Of a DNA stretch of 64,000 nucleotides, positions 22,898 to 33,454 are shown one piece after another. Source of the DNA: Leptobrachium leishanense (taxonomy: Eukaryota; Chordata; Amphibia; Anura; Megophryidae); contig CM019066.1 of NCBI GenBank assembly GCA_009667805.1, positions 868,001 through 932,000 on the forward strand, given 5' to 3'. The notes under the pieces were generated by a model that did not search any database, was not told where the DNA came from, and saw only the letters and a list, made by a program, of their open reading frames with translations. Position numbers and translations under genes: made by a program. Positions within the stretch are counted from its first letter, which is position 1, and the number at the start of each line of letters is the position of its first letter.

Positions 22898-24016
22898 GGG
22901 CCCTATCACCTGGTGTGAGCTAAGACACCATCACTAAAGGAAAAATTTAGTGCGAGTCGCTAAAACTTACAGGGTTATTCAGAGAGAGGTGAAAAGCAGG
23001 AGAATGACTGGAGAATGGAAAATGCTTGGTCAAAGAATCGGCTATTTTGACCTAGAATTTTCCATTCTCCAGTCATTCTAGTCATTCACGCTAGGGAAAC
23101 TCTAAGACCCAAGTTGAGACCCAGCGCTAATGCGGTTGTGTACAGGATAGAACGTTTTTTCTTTTCCATACCTATCCCCCCGCCCTCACAAGCTTGAATA
23201 TGAACACATCCAGTGAATAACCTCTCACCCCTGCATTATTAAAATCCTCCACGGTGGCCGTATCATCCATGTTTTGATGCACACATATATTAAGGCTGAT
23301 GGGCATTGCATGATAAATGCCTCCCAGCAGCATGTAGAATCATTACACTGCATTTAATAGATCCAAAAGGAAGGCCAGGTGAGCGACAAAAAATTCCCTG
23401 CTACAGCATATAAACAATACATGTTTCAGGGCAAGACTTATCCATGTGTTCCTTTAAACATGGTCCACACAGTCAACCTAATAATCAACTGCTTACATAC
23501 TATGAATAACCCCCAGCATAAAATGTTTAAAATTAGGCAATATATTAGAATTAGGATATATGTGGATAAAGGATACATTTATAATAGAGCCGACTGCAAC
23601 AGCAGCGACATTGCTGACCATATCCATTACTATGGTGTATGGGGCCAAGAGAACACCTGTGTTGCATTCCTTTCAATTGCCTGTTAATTTTGGACGAGGA
23701 CCTGTTTTTTCTGTTTTTTTGGAGTTAGCACCAGGGCTGAGCAGTAGGTAAAATGTTGCAATTAGTGCACCTCAAAAAATTTAGTGCTGGCACCAAGTGA
23801 TCTGTAAAGATATCTAGCACTCCCCGTGTTAAGTATAGGACGCGGAAAGTACAGTAAGCTCGCGGTACAAATCGCTAATAGCGACGCTCTAAGTGATTTT
23901 TCCCATTTGTAGCGGGAGGCAAACGATCTGTTGGTCAGGCGCTAGACTGAATTAACCTGGCGCTAACGCAAAATCACGCCGACGCAAGGGTTAACTCACA
24001 CCAAGTAATAGTGCCC
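22898..24016. mobile_element. Harbinger-like element, GGGCCCTATCACCTGGTGTG end
   Basis: Left GGGCCCTATCACCTGGTGTG and right CACACCAAGTAATAGTGCCC are imperfect inverted repeats. TAA flanks both sides (22895-22897 and 24017-24019). The GGGCCC...GTGCCC ends relate it to family B. It contains the family-C fragment at 22970-23087. Confidence 0.8.
22970..23087. mobile_element. Family-C MITE, copy 2 (right end missing)
   Basis: CAGGGTTATTCAGAGAGAGG...CATTCTCCAGTCATTC. It lacks the CTCTGAATAACCCTG end. Confidence 0.75.
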
Positions 24017-24041
24017 TAAATAAGTATATCTATACTATAAT

Positions 24042-24541
24042 AGAGTAAGGCTTGGCGTGTCCGTCGCCAAGCCTTACTCTGCGCATGCGCGCGCAACCAC
24101 CGGCGGTTGGTTGCGCGCGCATGCAGCCGCCGCGGCACGAGCCGGCTGCCGGCTCGCCGCGGCGGTTACAAGATGCACACAGCAGCCGGGTAGAGGCTGC
24201 GCTCGCAGCCTCTACCCGGCTGCCGCGCGCATCCAACCCCCGAGCGGCGAAGGGAAAGGTCCCTCGGCCGCTCAGGGGTTGGATGCGCGCGGCAGCCGGG
24301 TAGAGGCTGCGCTCTCAGCCTCTACCCGGCTGCCGAGCGCATCCAACCTCCGAGCGGCGCCGGGGAAGTGAAAGTTTCCCCACTTCCGCTCTTTGAAGGA
24401 CCCAAGCCCAGGTCACGTGACCGCGGCTTGGGTCCTTCAACGAGCGGAAGCGGGAAACTTTCACTTCCCCGGCGCCGCTCGGAAAGGTAAGTATGGGGCG
24501 GCTGTCCGAATGCCAATAGAGCATTCGGACAGCCGCCCCAT
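24042..24541. repeat. Cluster of consecutive long perfect inverted repeats
   Basis: At least six hairpins in 500 bp: arms of 16 bp at 24042-24057/24065-24080; 17 bp at 24083-24099/24108-24124; 20 bp at 24182-24201/24204-24223; a competing 37-bp arm pair at 24204-24240/24275-24311; 29 bp at 24352-24380/24452-24480, continuing inward through CTTCCGCTC and TTGAAGGACCCAAGCC to a GGTCACGTGACC centre; and 21 bp at 24493-24513/24521-24541. The GC content is far above the surroundings. The perfect arms suggest recent origin or ongoing homogenisation. No protein-coding potential is claimed. Confidence 0.97.
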
Positions 24542-24544
24542 GTC

Positions 24545-25275
24545 TGAGCTGGGGCATATATCCACGAGCTGGGGGCAGTATCCATGAGCTGGGGGGGCAA
24601 TATCCATGAGCTGGGGGCAATATCCATGAGCTGGGGGGCAGTATCCATGAGCTGGGGGGCAGTATCCATGAGCTGGGGGGCAATATCCATGAGCTGGGGG
24701 GCAGTATCCATGAGCTGGGGGCAGTATCCATGAGCTGGGGGGGCAGTATCCAGGAGCTGGGGGGCAGTATCCATGACCTGGGGGCAGTATCCATGAGCTG
24801 GGGGGCAATATCCATGAGCTGGGGGGCAATATCCATGAGCTGGGGGCAGTATCCATGAGCTGGGGGGCAATATCCATGAGCTGGGGGGCAGTATCCATGA
24901 GCTGGGGGGGCAGTATCCATGAGCTGGGGGGCAGTATCCAGGAGCTGGGGGGCAGTATCCATGAGCTGGGGGGCAATATCCAGGAGCTGGGGGGCAGTAT
25001 CCAGGAGCTGGGGCAATATCCACGTGCTGGGGCAGTATATCCACGAGCTGGGGCAATATCCACGAGCTGGGGCAGTATCCACGTGCTGGGGCAGTATATC
25101 CATGAGCTGGGGCAGTATATCCACGAGCTGGGGCAATATCCACGAGCTGGGGCAGTATCCACGAGCTGGGGCAATATCCACGAGCTGGGGCAGTATCCAC
25201 GAGCTGGGGCAGTATCCACGAGCTGGGGCAGTATCCACGAGCTGGGCCATATATCCATGAGCTGGGGCAGTATAT
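24545..25275 (+). repeat. 21-bp G-rich minisatellite (GAGCTGGGGGGCAGTATCCAT)
   Basis: About 35 units. The first two thirds use CCATGAGCTGGGGGGCAGTA with G-runs of 5-7; the last third uses CCACGAGCTGGGGCAGTAT with G4 runs. CAGTAT alternates with CAATAT. The regular G-runs give quadruplex potential on the plus strand. Long open frames of 7-residue repeats on both strands are by-products of a 3n unit. Confidence 0.97.
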
Positions 25276-25479
25276 CCACAATAGACTGCCCTCTGGGCAG
25301 GCTTTCCACCTTGTATATAAATAAGATTACAAAACCCCAGAGTAATGTGATGCAATGATGCCTTTTTGTTGTACTAACCTGATACTTAAATTCAATATTT
25401 TATTGACGCAATTTGGCAGTTTCTGCTGAATGTCTGATAACTGCTTCAGCGACTCCATTTTAGCAAATTACAGTGACCA

Positions 25480-26040
25480 TTCGCTAAATAGGGAATTCAC
25501 CATTAGTCCCTTTAGATTCTAACTTCCATAATAACCCCTAAAATGCCTTAAACCCAGAGAAATGCAATAAAAATAATAAACAATGTGGCATTTAGCTACC
25601 CCTTAACCCCTAAAATGCCATTGATCAAGGGAAAACATGAAATGAATACACTGAGGCATGTAGCCAACCCATTAACCCCTAAAATGCCATTAATCAAGGA
25701 AAAAACAAATGTATACTGTGAGGGATGAAGCCTGCCCATTAACCCTTAATATACAACTAAACCAAGGCATACACTAATGTAATACACAATGTAATGTATA
25801 GTCTGAACATTAACCATTTCACTGCTGAGCCATTTCAACCCTGTGAAAATGTTTACGTTTAAGTGCACGTTTTTATTTGATGTTTTATGACTTTTACATC
25901 ACACTGAATATGGTCATGTGGGGTATCGTTGGAAAGGCCAGAATCTGCCCTTTCAAATGACACCTAGTTCATCCATATACGATGCATAGCTACGGAGATA
26001 CGTTGGTCCGAAGACGTGTGGGAAGCTGGATGATGATTTT
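25480..26040. repeat. Degenerate repeats and TTAA-type fragment
   Basis: ATTAACCCCTAAAATGCC recurs three times at spacings of 70-80 bp (25533-25760). A TTAACCATTTCACTGCTGAG fragment of family E then starts near 25809 and includes the GGTATCGTTGGAAAGGCCAG block. Confidence 0.6.
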
Positions 26041-26439
26041 TGGTGGGGGGGCACATGGGGGGGCAAGGAATAACCTAGGGGGGGCAATTGCCCCCCCTTG
26101 CCCCCCTGTAGAGTCGCCTATGCTCTCCAGGTTTGCAGATATGTGAAGCACAGCACAGGTGATATGATTTGCTGCTCAGTGATTGCAGGATTCAGTCTGC
26201 ATTTCCCCAAGGTAACCCTTAAAACCTGGCCTGGTTGAGGGTCCTGAGGACAGGTTTGGGAAACACTGGTTTAAAGCTTCAGCGTTTGGTCACCTGATTG
26301 ACATCATGATAGTCATTATCCCTTGAACAAGAAGGACTTGTCACACAAGGCTCTGCATTCATAGATGCTTATAGAGGGAACAGTAAAGACTCGGTCCTAA
26401 TCCTCAAACCTTTCTCAAGCAATGGTGATTCTTCTAGAG

Positions 26440-26563
26440 CAGTGATGGCGAACCTTGGCACCCAGATGTTTTGAAACCTCATGTCCCATGATGCTTTGAC
26501 AGTTTTAAGCCTTGCTAGGCAACATGAAGCATCTGGCCTGGGTGTTAAGGTTCACCATCACAG
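26440..26563. mobile_element. hAT-type MITE (CAGTGATGGCGAACCTTGG)
   Basis: Ends CAGTGATGGCGAACCTTGGC and GGTTCACCATCACAG are inverted. 124 bp. No clean TSD. Confidence 0.7.
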
Positions 26564-26747
26564 ATGTAGCACATTGGAACCCTGACTGGTGCAGATTTTG
26601 TTTTCGCATGGGCCCCTCTATATATTTTTGGAACCAGTCATCAGCCCTTTATCAGTCTACTACCGAGACAGCCAGCAGAAGAAAAGGGGGAAACATTAAT
26701 CAGGGTGGGATACAGGAGGAGGTAATGGCTCATAATGTGTTCCTTAA

Positions 26748-27220
26748 GGCTAGGGTCAGACGAGCGCAGTATTAACGTGCGTTTAGCCACACTTAGGCTA
26801 GGGTCAGACGAGCGCAGTATTAACGTGCGTTTAGCCGCACTTAATCACGGCCGTGCTAGCAGCAAATGACGTCCAATGCCGGGCAGCATACGAAGAACGG
26901 CCGCACGAAAGTGCGGCCGCGCAACGCAAGTGGCAAACGAACGCATTTTTTAGAGAACATCAAACCGCTAGTACTGACGTACAGAGTGCGCTGCGTCCGC
27001 TAGAGGCGTGTGTGCGTGATTAGGAGACGTCAGACGCTGATAATGTCCGACCAACATCACGTCCAGACGCAAAAAGGTTTTATTGATGATCCGTTCAAAA
27101 TCACGGACGAAAATGCGCATCGTATGACCGCTATCGCGTATTCCGTGAAAAAATACGTCCATTCGTTCGAACGCACTTTTTCACGGACAACGAGAAAAAT
27201 GCGTTAGTCTGACCCTAGCC
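26748..27220. mobile_element. Harbinger-like MITE, family A, copy 8, with a duplicated end
   Basis: Flanked by TAA on both sides (26745-26747 and 27221-27223). The first 48 bp (GGCTAGGGTCAGACGAGCGC...) occur twice in tandem, at 26748 and 26796, separated by a TTA. The rest is a normal family-A interior. Confidence 0.92.
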
Positions 27221-27989
27221 TAAATCACCGTCTTTGTCGGACATAAAGCCGTTATGATCATCTTCCTAGAGAGGTTTTGGGAATGCTTCTTTCAATTTTG
27301 GGTAAAAAAAAAAAACGAACCACAAATTCAAATGGAGATTGGAATGAAAACACTGCTTACTGATAACTAAGGAGCAGAACTTAAATCCGCAGGAGAAGGG
27401 ACCCTCACAAATAGCAAGACCCTTCGTAGACAGAGTCTTGACGCCTACTGAGTAAATTGAAATCAGAATGTGCAATCTGTTACCAGGATAGTGGAAGAAT
27501 ACTTAGAGCGCTTATCCATCAAAACCAACTAAATGTGTTTATTCTCTGCCTCCCCTTGGAAACCAGGACGACCAAGGCAAACAGCTCTTCTAGGAATTAT
27601 TCTGTAACAGTGAACATGCCTCATTAGCGTCCGATTCACTGGACATTCAATCTTCAGCTGACAAATGGACACTCGACATATTGTGACCACGTAACGAGTG
27701 ATCACCGAGTCCCGAGCATCCACACCAAGCTCTCCTCCGAGGGGGGGGGGGTTCTCTAAGCTCAGGAGCTTAATCTCACCTAGACACTTGGATCTGCATG
27801 ATTTGACTCGAGCTTCGGAGATCGGAGCAGACAGTGGGAACCCACTTGCCCAAGCTGTAAATAATATCTAGGACATAGACAAGCATTGGGGGAAATCTGC
27901 CGAGGAAGGAGTATGTGAAAGTGATCTTTCACTTCTTTGCTAGCATCATACAGTAAGCTCAGCTTTACACTTATAGTGAGAAGAGAAAT
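27221..27989. other. Gene-free stretch
   Basis: Poly-A near 27305, poly-G at 27740. No gene, no recognised repeat. Confidence 0.4.
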
Positions 27990-27993
27990 TTAA

Positions 27994-29577
27994 CCCTTTC
28001 GCTGCTGAGCCATTTCACGTCTGTGTGCTGAGCTCATTTTTACCGCATTTGCTCATCATGTTTAAACGTGTTTTGAAGCCACGTTTTATTATATGACCCA
28101 GACATATTATATATTGTTCTTTCCAACAGACTCGGCAGATTCGTAATATATTATTATATGTATACGTCATGCCCTGCCTGAATATTATAACAAAAAAACT
28201 GCAATAAAATTAGAATTTTCACTAATTTACAGTGTGTAAAGTGTTTTTTTCTCTTTTTATCATGCGAGCCTTTGCGATTATATTTTCTATGGGTTGTACT
28301 TGTTAAAAAAATTAGAAATAGGGACTATACATGTTTTGGGGGGGGATATTACGTGTTTTTTAGCAAACGCCCCCCCATAGAAAAAATTGTTAGTGCAACA
28401 TCATTGTTCATATTATAATTGAAATGGGAACAATATTGCTGCATTAACCTCCCTGGCGGTATTCCCGAGTGTGACTCGGGGTTAAATTTCACTACCCCAG
28501 TATGCATGGATGCATACTCACCTCCTCCTGACTCCCTCCCTGTCCCCCACTGCTGCTTCTTGGTAAGGCTCCCTGCGAGTCACAGGATGCAGGGACCCGG
28601 GGCGGGACTAGCAGCAAACTTAGAAAAAAATCATTTTATACTGTATAATCCAATGTGCAATGTTTATGAACGGCCACTAGGTGGCACTACAGGATAAGAA
28701 ACAGACCATACATAGTCTCACCCTTGTTTTCAGACAGATTTCAGTGTTTTTTGTTGTATTTTATTGAATATCATTTAATTGCATTATTTTGGATAATTAT
28801 TTTTGGGATAATAAATTATTATGTCATGTTTCAAACTTTAGCGTACTCCGTGTATTTACTATTTATTTATAAAGGATTTTATCAGTAAGGACTCTTGATT
28901 GCAAGGATTTCAGTGCGTGATTCCTAATTATTACAGGCTATGTACAAAAACACGTTTCCTTTAAAAAAAAAAATTGAGACGCTTTTAGACATGAAATTTT
29001 GAAAAAATTTGATCGCCAGGGAGGTTAATAAAACAAAACAAAAATTAAATTTTTTTTAGTTTAACATTTTACATGGTAAAGTTTGGTATCATTGGAAAGG
29101 CCATGCTCTGGCCGTTCCAATGATACCAAACATTAACCCCTAGCTGATCAGGAGATGGTGGTTTCCAATGAACCCCCTAGGCAGCTAGGGGTTAACTCCA
29201 GGACTGATGTCATCATGCTATGGACGATGATGTCAGTCGTCAGGGGGAGATCCCGGAAGCTTGGCCAACATCCAAGATGTCGGCCAGCTCCGGAAGGGGA
29301 CCACGATACGGCTCCTATTGGTGCCGAATCGTGATCCAGCCCCATAGGGGTTAAAGACAGGCACTGCTTGGAAGGGCAGGCTGTACCCTTCCAAGCGGTG
29401 CCTGCCTTTTTCGGCTGCCCCGCACAGATGGGAAGGGAGAGCGGTCCAAAGGACCTCACCCTCCTCTTCAGACACCTTCCCTGCACTCGCGGGGGTGCCT
29501 GTAATAGATGTCATCGCGCTAGCGTAATGATGACGGTTGTCCCCGCCATGGTGCCGGATGCTGGGCTGACATCCAAG
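27994..29577. mobile_element. TTAA-flanked element, family E, copy 2, split by a piggyBac MITE
   Basis: Starts after TTAA (27990-27993) with CCCTTTCGCTGCTGAGCCAT. It follows copy 1 (59246-60380) through GACCCAGACATATTATATAT, GGGAACAATATTGCTGCA and the GC-rich 3' half. The right end is missing: homology stops at about 29577 (GCTGGGCTGACATCCAAG). The piggyBac-type MITE 28448-29024 interrupts it. Confidence 0.85.
28448..29024. mobile_element. piggyBac-type MITE with TTAA target duplication
   Basis: CCTCCCTGGCGGTATTCCCG at the left and GATCGCCAGGGAGG at the right, bracketed by TTAA (28444-28447 and 29025-29028). The right 250 bp (ATAATAAATTATTAT.TCATG onward) matches the 3' end of the piggyBac relic at 57301-58216. 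577 bp; no transposase. Confidence 0.93.
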
Positions 29578-31040
29578 CATTTCTGCTTATTTTTGTCATG
29601 CTGCCAGACTGAGCATTACCTCCTGCATGCTCCTGAGGACGCCAGTGTTTATGGCGAAACGCGTCGCGTGATGGAGTGCTTACTCCCATGCAGATTGTGT
29701 TTTTGATTTTAATATTTTTTTTAGCCTCTGTGGCTTGGTGTTAATCTTGGTCCTAATCTAGTAGCTCCCAGCATTTATTTTGGGCCTCAACCTTTCCTCT
29801 ACCGAATGCAATTTCACTTGCCACTCATCCTATTGGGAACTCTCTCTATAGCGGCTTCTCTCTGTCCTATTGTGCGGACCCACGAAGGCCCGTTTCTTCA
29901 CTTTGATAGGAGTTGACAGAATTTAGGTTGTTTGTATCCCATATGAGAGACTTATCTAGGTGCACCTAGTACCCTATGTGACAGTTATTACGCTGACTGG
30001 AGCCACAGACACTTTATTTATTCCTTGGTTTGTCGTTATGTTGTTCGGTTTCTCAGTTTCCAATAAAAGTTACATTTTATTTATTATCTCAGTCAATCAA
30101 TCAATATCCTTTTGTTCTATCCATGTTCCAGGGTTACCCCCCATTTCTGTTGCTTTTTATTGACTGTTACTATTCCAGTTGGGATTTTCTTTCGCACTTC
30201 CACTTCTTTACCTGCCTTAGTATAGACCATGTATTTCCATTGCCCTACACAATAACCCTCCTCCCCTCTCGTCTCCTTCACACCAGCCACGATTCTTAAA
30301 GGGCAGCTTAATTGGTTTCATTTTTCCTTTATACTGTACAGTATTTTCATATGAATAAATAGTTGTGGAACCAAATCAGAGTTTCCATTATTTCTTATGG
30401 AGAAATTCGTTTTGATGCAAGAGCGTTTTGGATTAAAAGCACACTTCCGGAACGAATTAGGCTCGTAATCCAAGGTATTACTGTAGACTTCAGACACGAA
30501 ACTGTCCCGGAGCATAAAAAGGTGTCAAACCAAAGATTCCACCAAGGACAGATTGTCATGATATCCAGTGGACTGACAAAAGGCTACGGATTTCCTAAAA
30601 GGCAGCTTAATAAGATGAAGGTTACTGGCCATTTTTCTAAATAGGTACAAAATCTTTGACCAGTATAAAAATACTGCATAGCTCCATCTGAAATGTAATA
30701 GCACATTTTGGCCAGCAGAGGGAGCCCTCTGTTACGTAGGACAGGGCTGTCAAACTCATGGCTCTCCAGATTTTGATGCCTACGATTCTCTGAATTCTTT
30801 CAATGCAATAGATGGCATGGGGATCATGGGAGTTGTAGTTCAGAAACATCTGAACTGGTGTTTGACAGCCCAGTCATAGGGCTTACCGACAGTTAAAATA
30901 TACAGGAGGGACAACTCCAAAAGAGATTTACAGTGTGGGTAATGGAAAGTGATGATGTACTATAAAACCACTGGCGCCTACCAACAGCTTTGCAGGAGGT
31001 ATCACACATGCTTCCATGTGGCACTACCTCAAACGGAACC
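29578..31040. other. Gene-free stretch with MITE at 30742-30872
   Basis: A GGCGAAACGCGTCGCG repeat motif at about 29652. A MITE CAGGGCTGTCAAACTCATGG...GGTGTTTGACAGCCC lies at 30742-30872. The remainder is AT-rich and shows no gene. Confidence 0.5.
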
Positions 31041-31048
31041 TATTTACT

Positions 31049-31720
31049 AGAGATGCGCAGTACTCGTAACAGTGTCGATACTGGCATTTGTGCAAGTACT
31101 TGGTACTCGCGCATATGCCCCCCGATACTGGAAGAAAGCACTGAGCTGGCTTGCCGGCATCTGAGGGGCTGGGGAGGGTGGCAGAATGCTCTAACGACAT
31201 CCTACCAGGCCCCTGTGGCTGGCCGTGTTTGAGTGGCAACTGGCAAAAGGTTAGAGCCGGAATCTCGAGCTGTGCCAGATCACGTCTGGGAGATTCCAAA
31301 CGAGCGGCCACTCGATAGCCAGCCACAGGGGCTTGGTAGAATGCAGTTAGACGTGGGCGGCTGGCAGGATGCTCTGTGTACATACACTTTGTGTGATATA
31401 CCCAACAGATAGCAGATCAGTGGGTGGGTGTATACAAGTATCTGGTGTGTCGCTATATACATCTGGAAGTCTGGGTGTGCAGGCTGTGGGTAAATGGGGA
31501 GTCTGGCCATACATTTCAATATTAACATAAACCAGACAGGCTTTCAGTAAAATCCTAAATTATTTATTGGAAAGCGTCACATGACCTTAAATAAAAAGTA
31601 TCGGTACTCCTTATCGAGTGAGTGCCTGAAAAAAAAAAGAAAAAAAAAAAAAAAAAAAAAAAAAATGCATCGGTACTTGTACGTTGTAAGAAAAAAAAAA
31701 GGGTATTGGTGCATCACTAC
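31049..31720. mobile_element. hAT-type element with 8-bp TSD TATTTACT
   Basis: Left AGAGATGCGCAGTACTCG, right GGTATTGGTGCATCACTAC. TATTTACT lies at 31041-31048 and 31721-31728. GGTACT/CGGTAC words are enriched near both ends. A long A-rich run at about 31627-31664 lies inside. Confidence 0.88.
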
Positions 31721-31728
31721 TATTTACT

Positions 31729-33155
31729 CTAAAAATCCTGATGTATCTTTATGCAAATCCAGGATTATGTGCCGAAAAGACCACGTGGGGAGCGAGACAT
31801 AAAGAAAGCTGGACATCGCCATGTCTGTGCGGGGCTGTAGACCATGCAAAGTGGATTTCTCGCCACCATAAGCACGTGCCCCAAGCCAGAGCGAAACCAC
31901 TGCAATGTGATCGACGAATAGGATATTACATTAAAGTAGTAAATAAACAGATAAAATGATAGTGAAATTAAAGTGATTTTTTTTTTATTTTATGAGCCAT
32001 TTAGTAACAGGGCTATAGCGGACTAAAGCGGATATGATCAACTAGGAAAAAACATGATGGTTAACACCACATAGGTATAAATAGCAGTTGTGAAATTTAA
32101 ATGTTCCATACTATGAGTTTGCCCGTGTGAAACCCTTTTATATATTGGTTCCGCCATGTTAGCTGAAGAATGTGGGCGGAAAAAGTAAAAAAAATTGCAA
32201 AGACAAACCCAACTAAGATGTTTAATAAATCAGTCATAAGTTTGCTTCCCCATTCTTCATCAACAAATGGAAGGGGGAATAAATTTGGAATTTTCTAATA
32301 GGAAAAAAAAAAGGTATTGATTACCAGGTTTTATCCAATTACTCATATCCGTAGTCCGCTTTAAAAGAAGAAAAATAAAGTGGATTTATCCCCAATCCAA
32401 AACATGGAGTGCAGGTTTGAGGTTAACTGCAGAATAAAATATCCAAAAACAAATGTCAAAAAGAAAAAATAATTACAAAATACAGAAGACAGTGATAAAA
32501 AAAATTAGAAAAAAAGTTACAAATAGTGCAAAAGACTTAAGTTTATCAATTTCCCTTCGATAAACACGGATTCTTTTCCTTCCACATTTAATACGGAAGG
32601 AGATGCTGAGGTGAAATTTAACAGGTACGTTAAGAGATTTTCATTATTTTTTTTTAATAAAAAAGGGCCCGTTTTATCAAAGTATAATGTAAACACTGAC
32701 TGATAGAAGTAGTGAAGGCAGAATTGCATTGTACGATTACCTGAACATAATTTTCCCAAGACCTCTGTGTGTGTGTGTGGTCTGAAAACAATGAAAAACA
32801 GGATTTTTAAGTAAAGTGAATTAACCTCACAGAGTGATGACACAGTATATTCGGTGATGTTTACGGCTATAAAATAAAAAAGGGCCTTGATGAAACCAGC
32901 TGTAATCAGTTTGTGGTACGTCCCGCTTAACGCCGGAGGCGCGCCGCCTGCGCATTGTGAGGCAGGTGAACGTGGATACCACCACTGCTTTGCTAGTTTC
33001 GCACAGTACGCAGCGTTACACTAGACAGGGCCCTGGAGGCCACACGACAAAACACACGTGATTTTTCCCTGCGGGCAGTTAATGATGCCATCAGTGCATG
33101 AATCATAAAAAGGTCGACCTTTCACTTGCTTCCTTGAATTCACACACACAATTTA
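31729..33155. other. Presumed KLF11 3' UTR and downstream AT-rich DNA
   Basis: No transposon ends recognised. The proximal part should be KLF11 3' UTR. An AATAAA on the minus strand occurs near 31985; the true cleavage site cannot be fixed from sequence. Confidence 0.4.
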
Positions 33156-33454
33156 TTAGACGGGGGCCGGCATGGACACCAGCATGCTTAAGGAAGGGCC
33201 GGCGTTTCTGGATATGTCCGGTGAGGCGATTCTGTTCAGTTTCCCAATCTCCATCTGCCACGTGGGGACTTTCTTTGTGCTCATGTGCCTCCGGGTATGC
33301 TTGGTGAGATGGTCGCTGCGCATGAACCTGCGGTCGCACACAGGGCAGGCAAATTTTTTCTCTCCTGTGTGGGTTCTCCTGTGTCGTGAAAGTTCATCTG
33401 ACCGTGCAAATTTTTTGTCGCAACCTTCCCAGGTACAGCCGAAGGGCTTCTCTC
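33156..33454 (-). CDS. KLF11: KLF11 terminal coding exon 4 (zinc fingers 2 and 3)
   Basis: The acceptor is CCTTTCCCTCAG|GAG at 33455/33454. The phase-1 junction completes the TGEKPF linker. Fingers 2 and 3 carry the KLF recognition-helix signatures RSDELSRH and RSDHLTKH. The tail KLNRIASPD...LVSMPAPV ends at TAA (33158-33156). The stop overlaps an AATAAA hexamer (TAATAAATTG). This is probably too early to be the working polyadenylation signal, so the 3' UTR end is not defined; another AATAAA on this strand lies near 31985. Confidence 0.96.

Larger units (their letters stand above)
22787..26122. mobile_element. Inner hAT-type element, 3.3 kb, with 8-bp TSD
   Basis: Left end CAGTGGCGACTCTAGGAACA; right end GTAGAGTCGCCTATG. 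CTCTCCAG is duplicated at 22779-22786 and 26123-26130. Subterminal regions carry GGGGGGGCA...GCCCCCC tracts at both ends. The interior carries further nested material: a Harbinger-like element, a family-C MITE, the palindrome cluster, the 21-bp array and a TTAA-type fragment. No transposase frame was found. Confidence 0.92.
22744..26268. mobile_element. Outer hAT-type element with 8-bp TSD, host of a 3.3-kb insertion
   Basis: Left end CAGTGCTTCCCAAACCTGTC and right end GACAGGTTTGGGAAACACTG are inverted repeats. GTTTAAAG flanks both sides (22736-22743 and 26269-26276). Only the outer 40 and 140 bp belong to this element; the rest is the inserted hAT element 22787-26122. The body resembles 9053-9183. 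Confidence 0.95.

Noticed and set aside
24315..25355. Several 280-346-codon minus-strand frames and plus-strand frames at 24.8-25.3 kb
   Set aside because: By-products of the 21-bp (3n) minisatellite and the palindromic GC-rich block; open on both strands at once.
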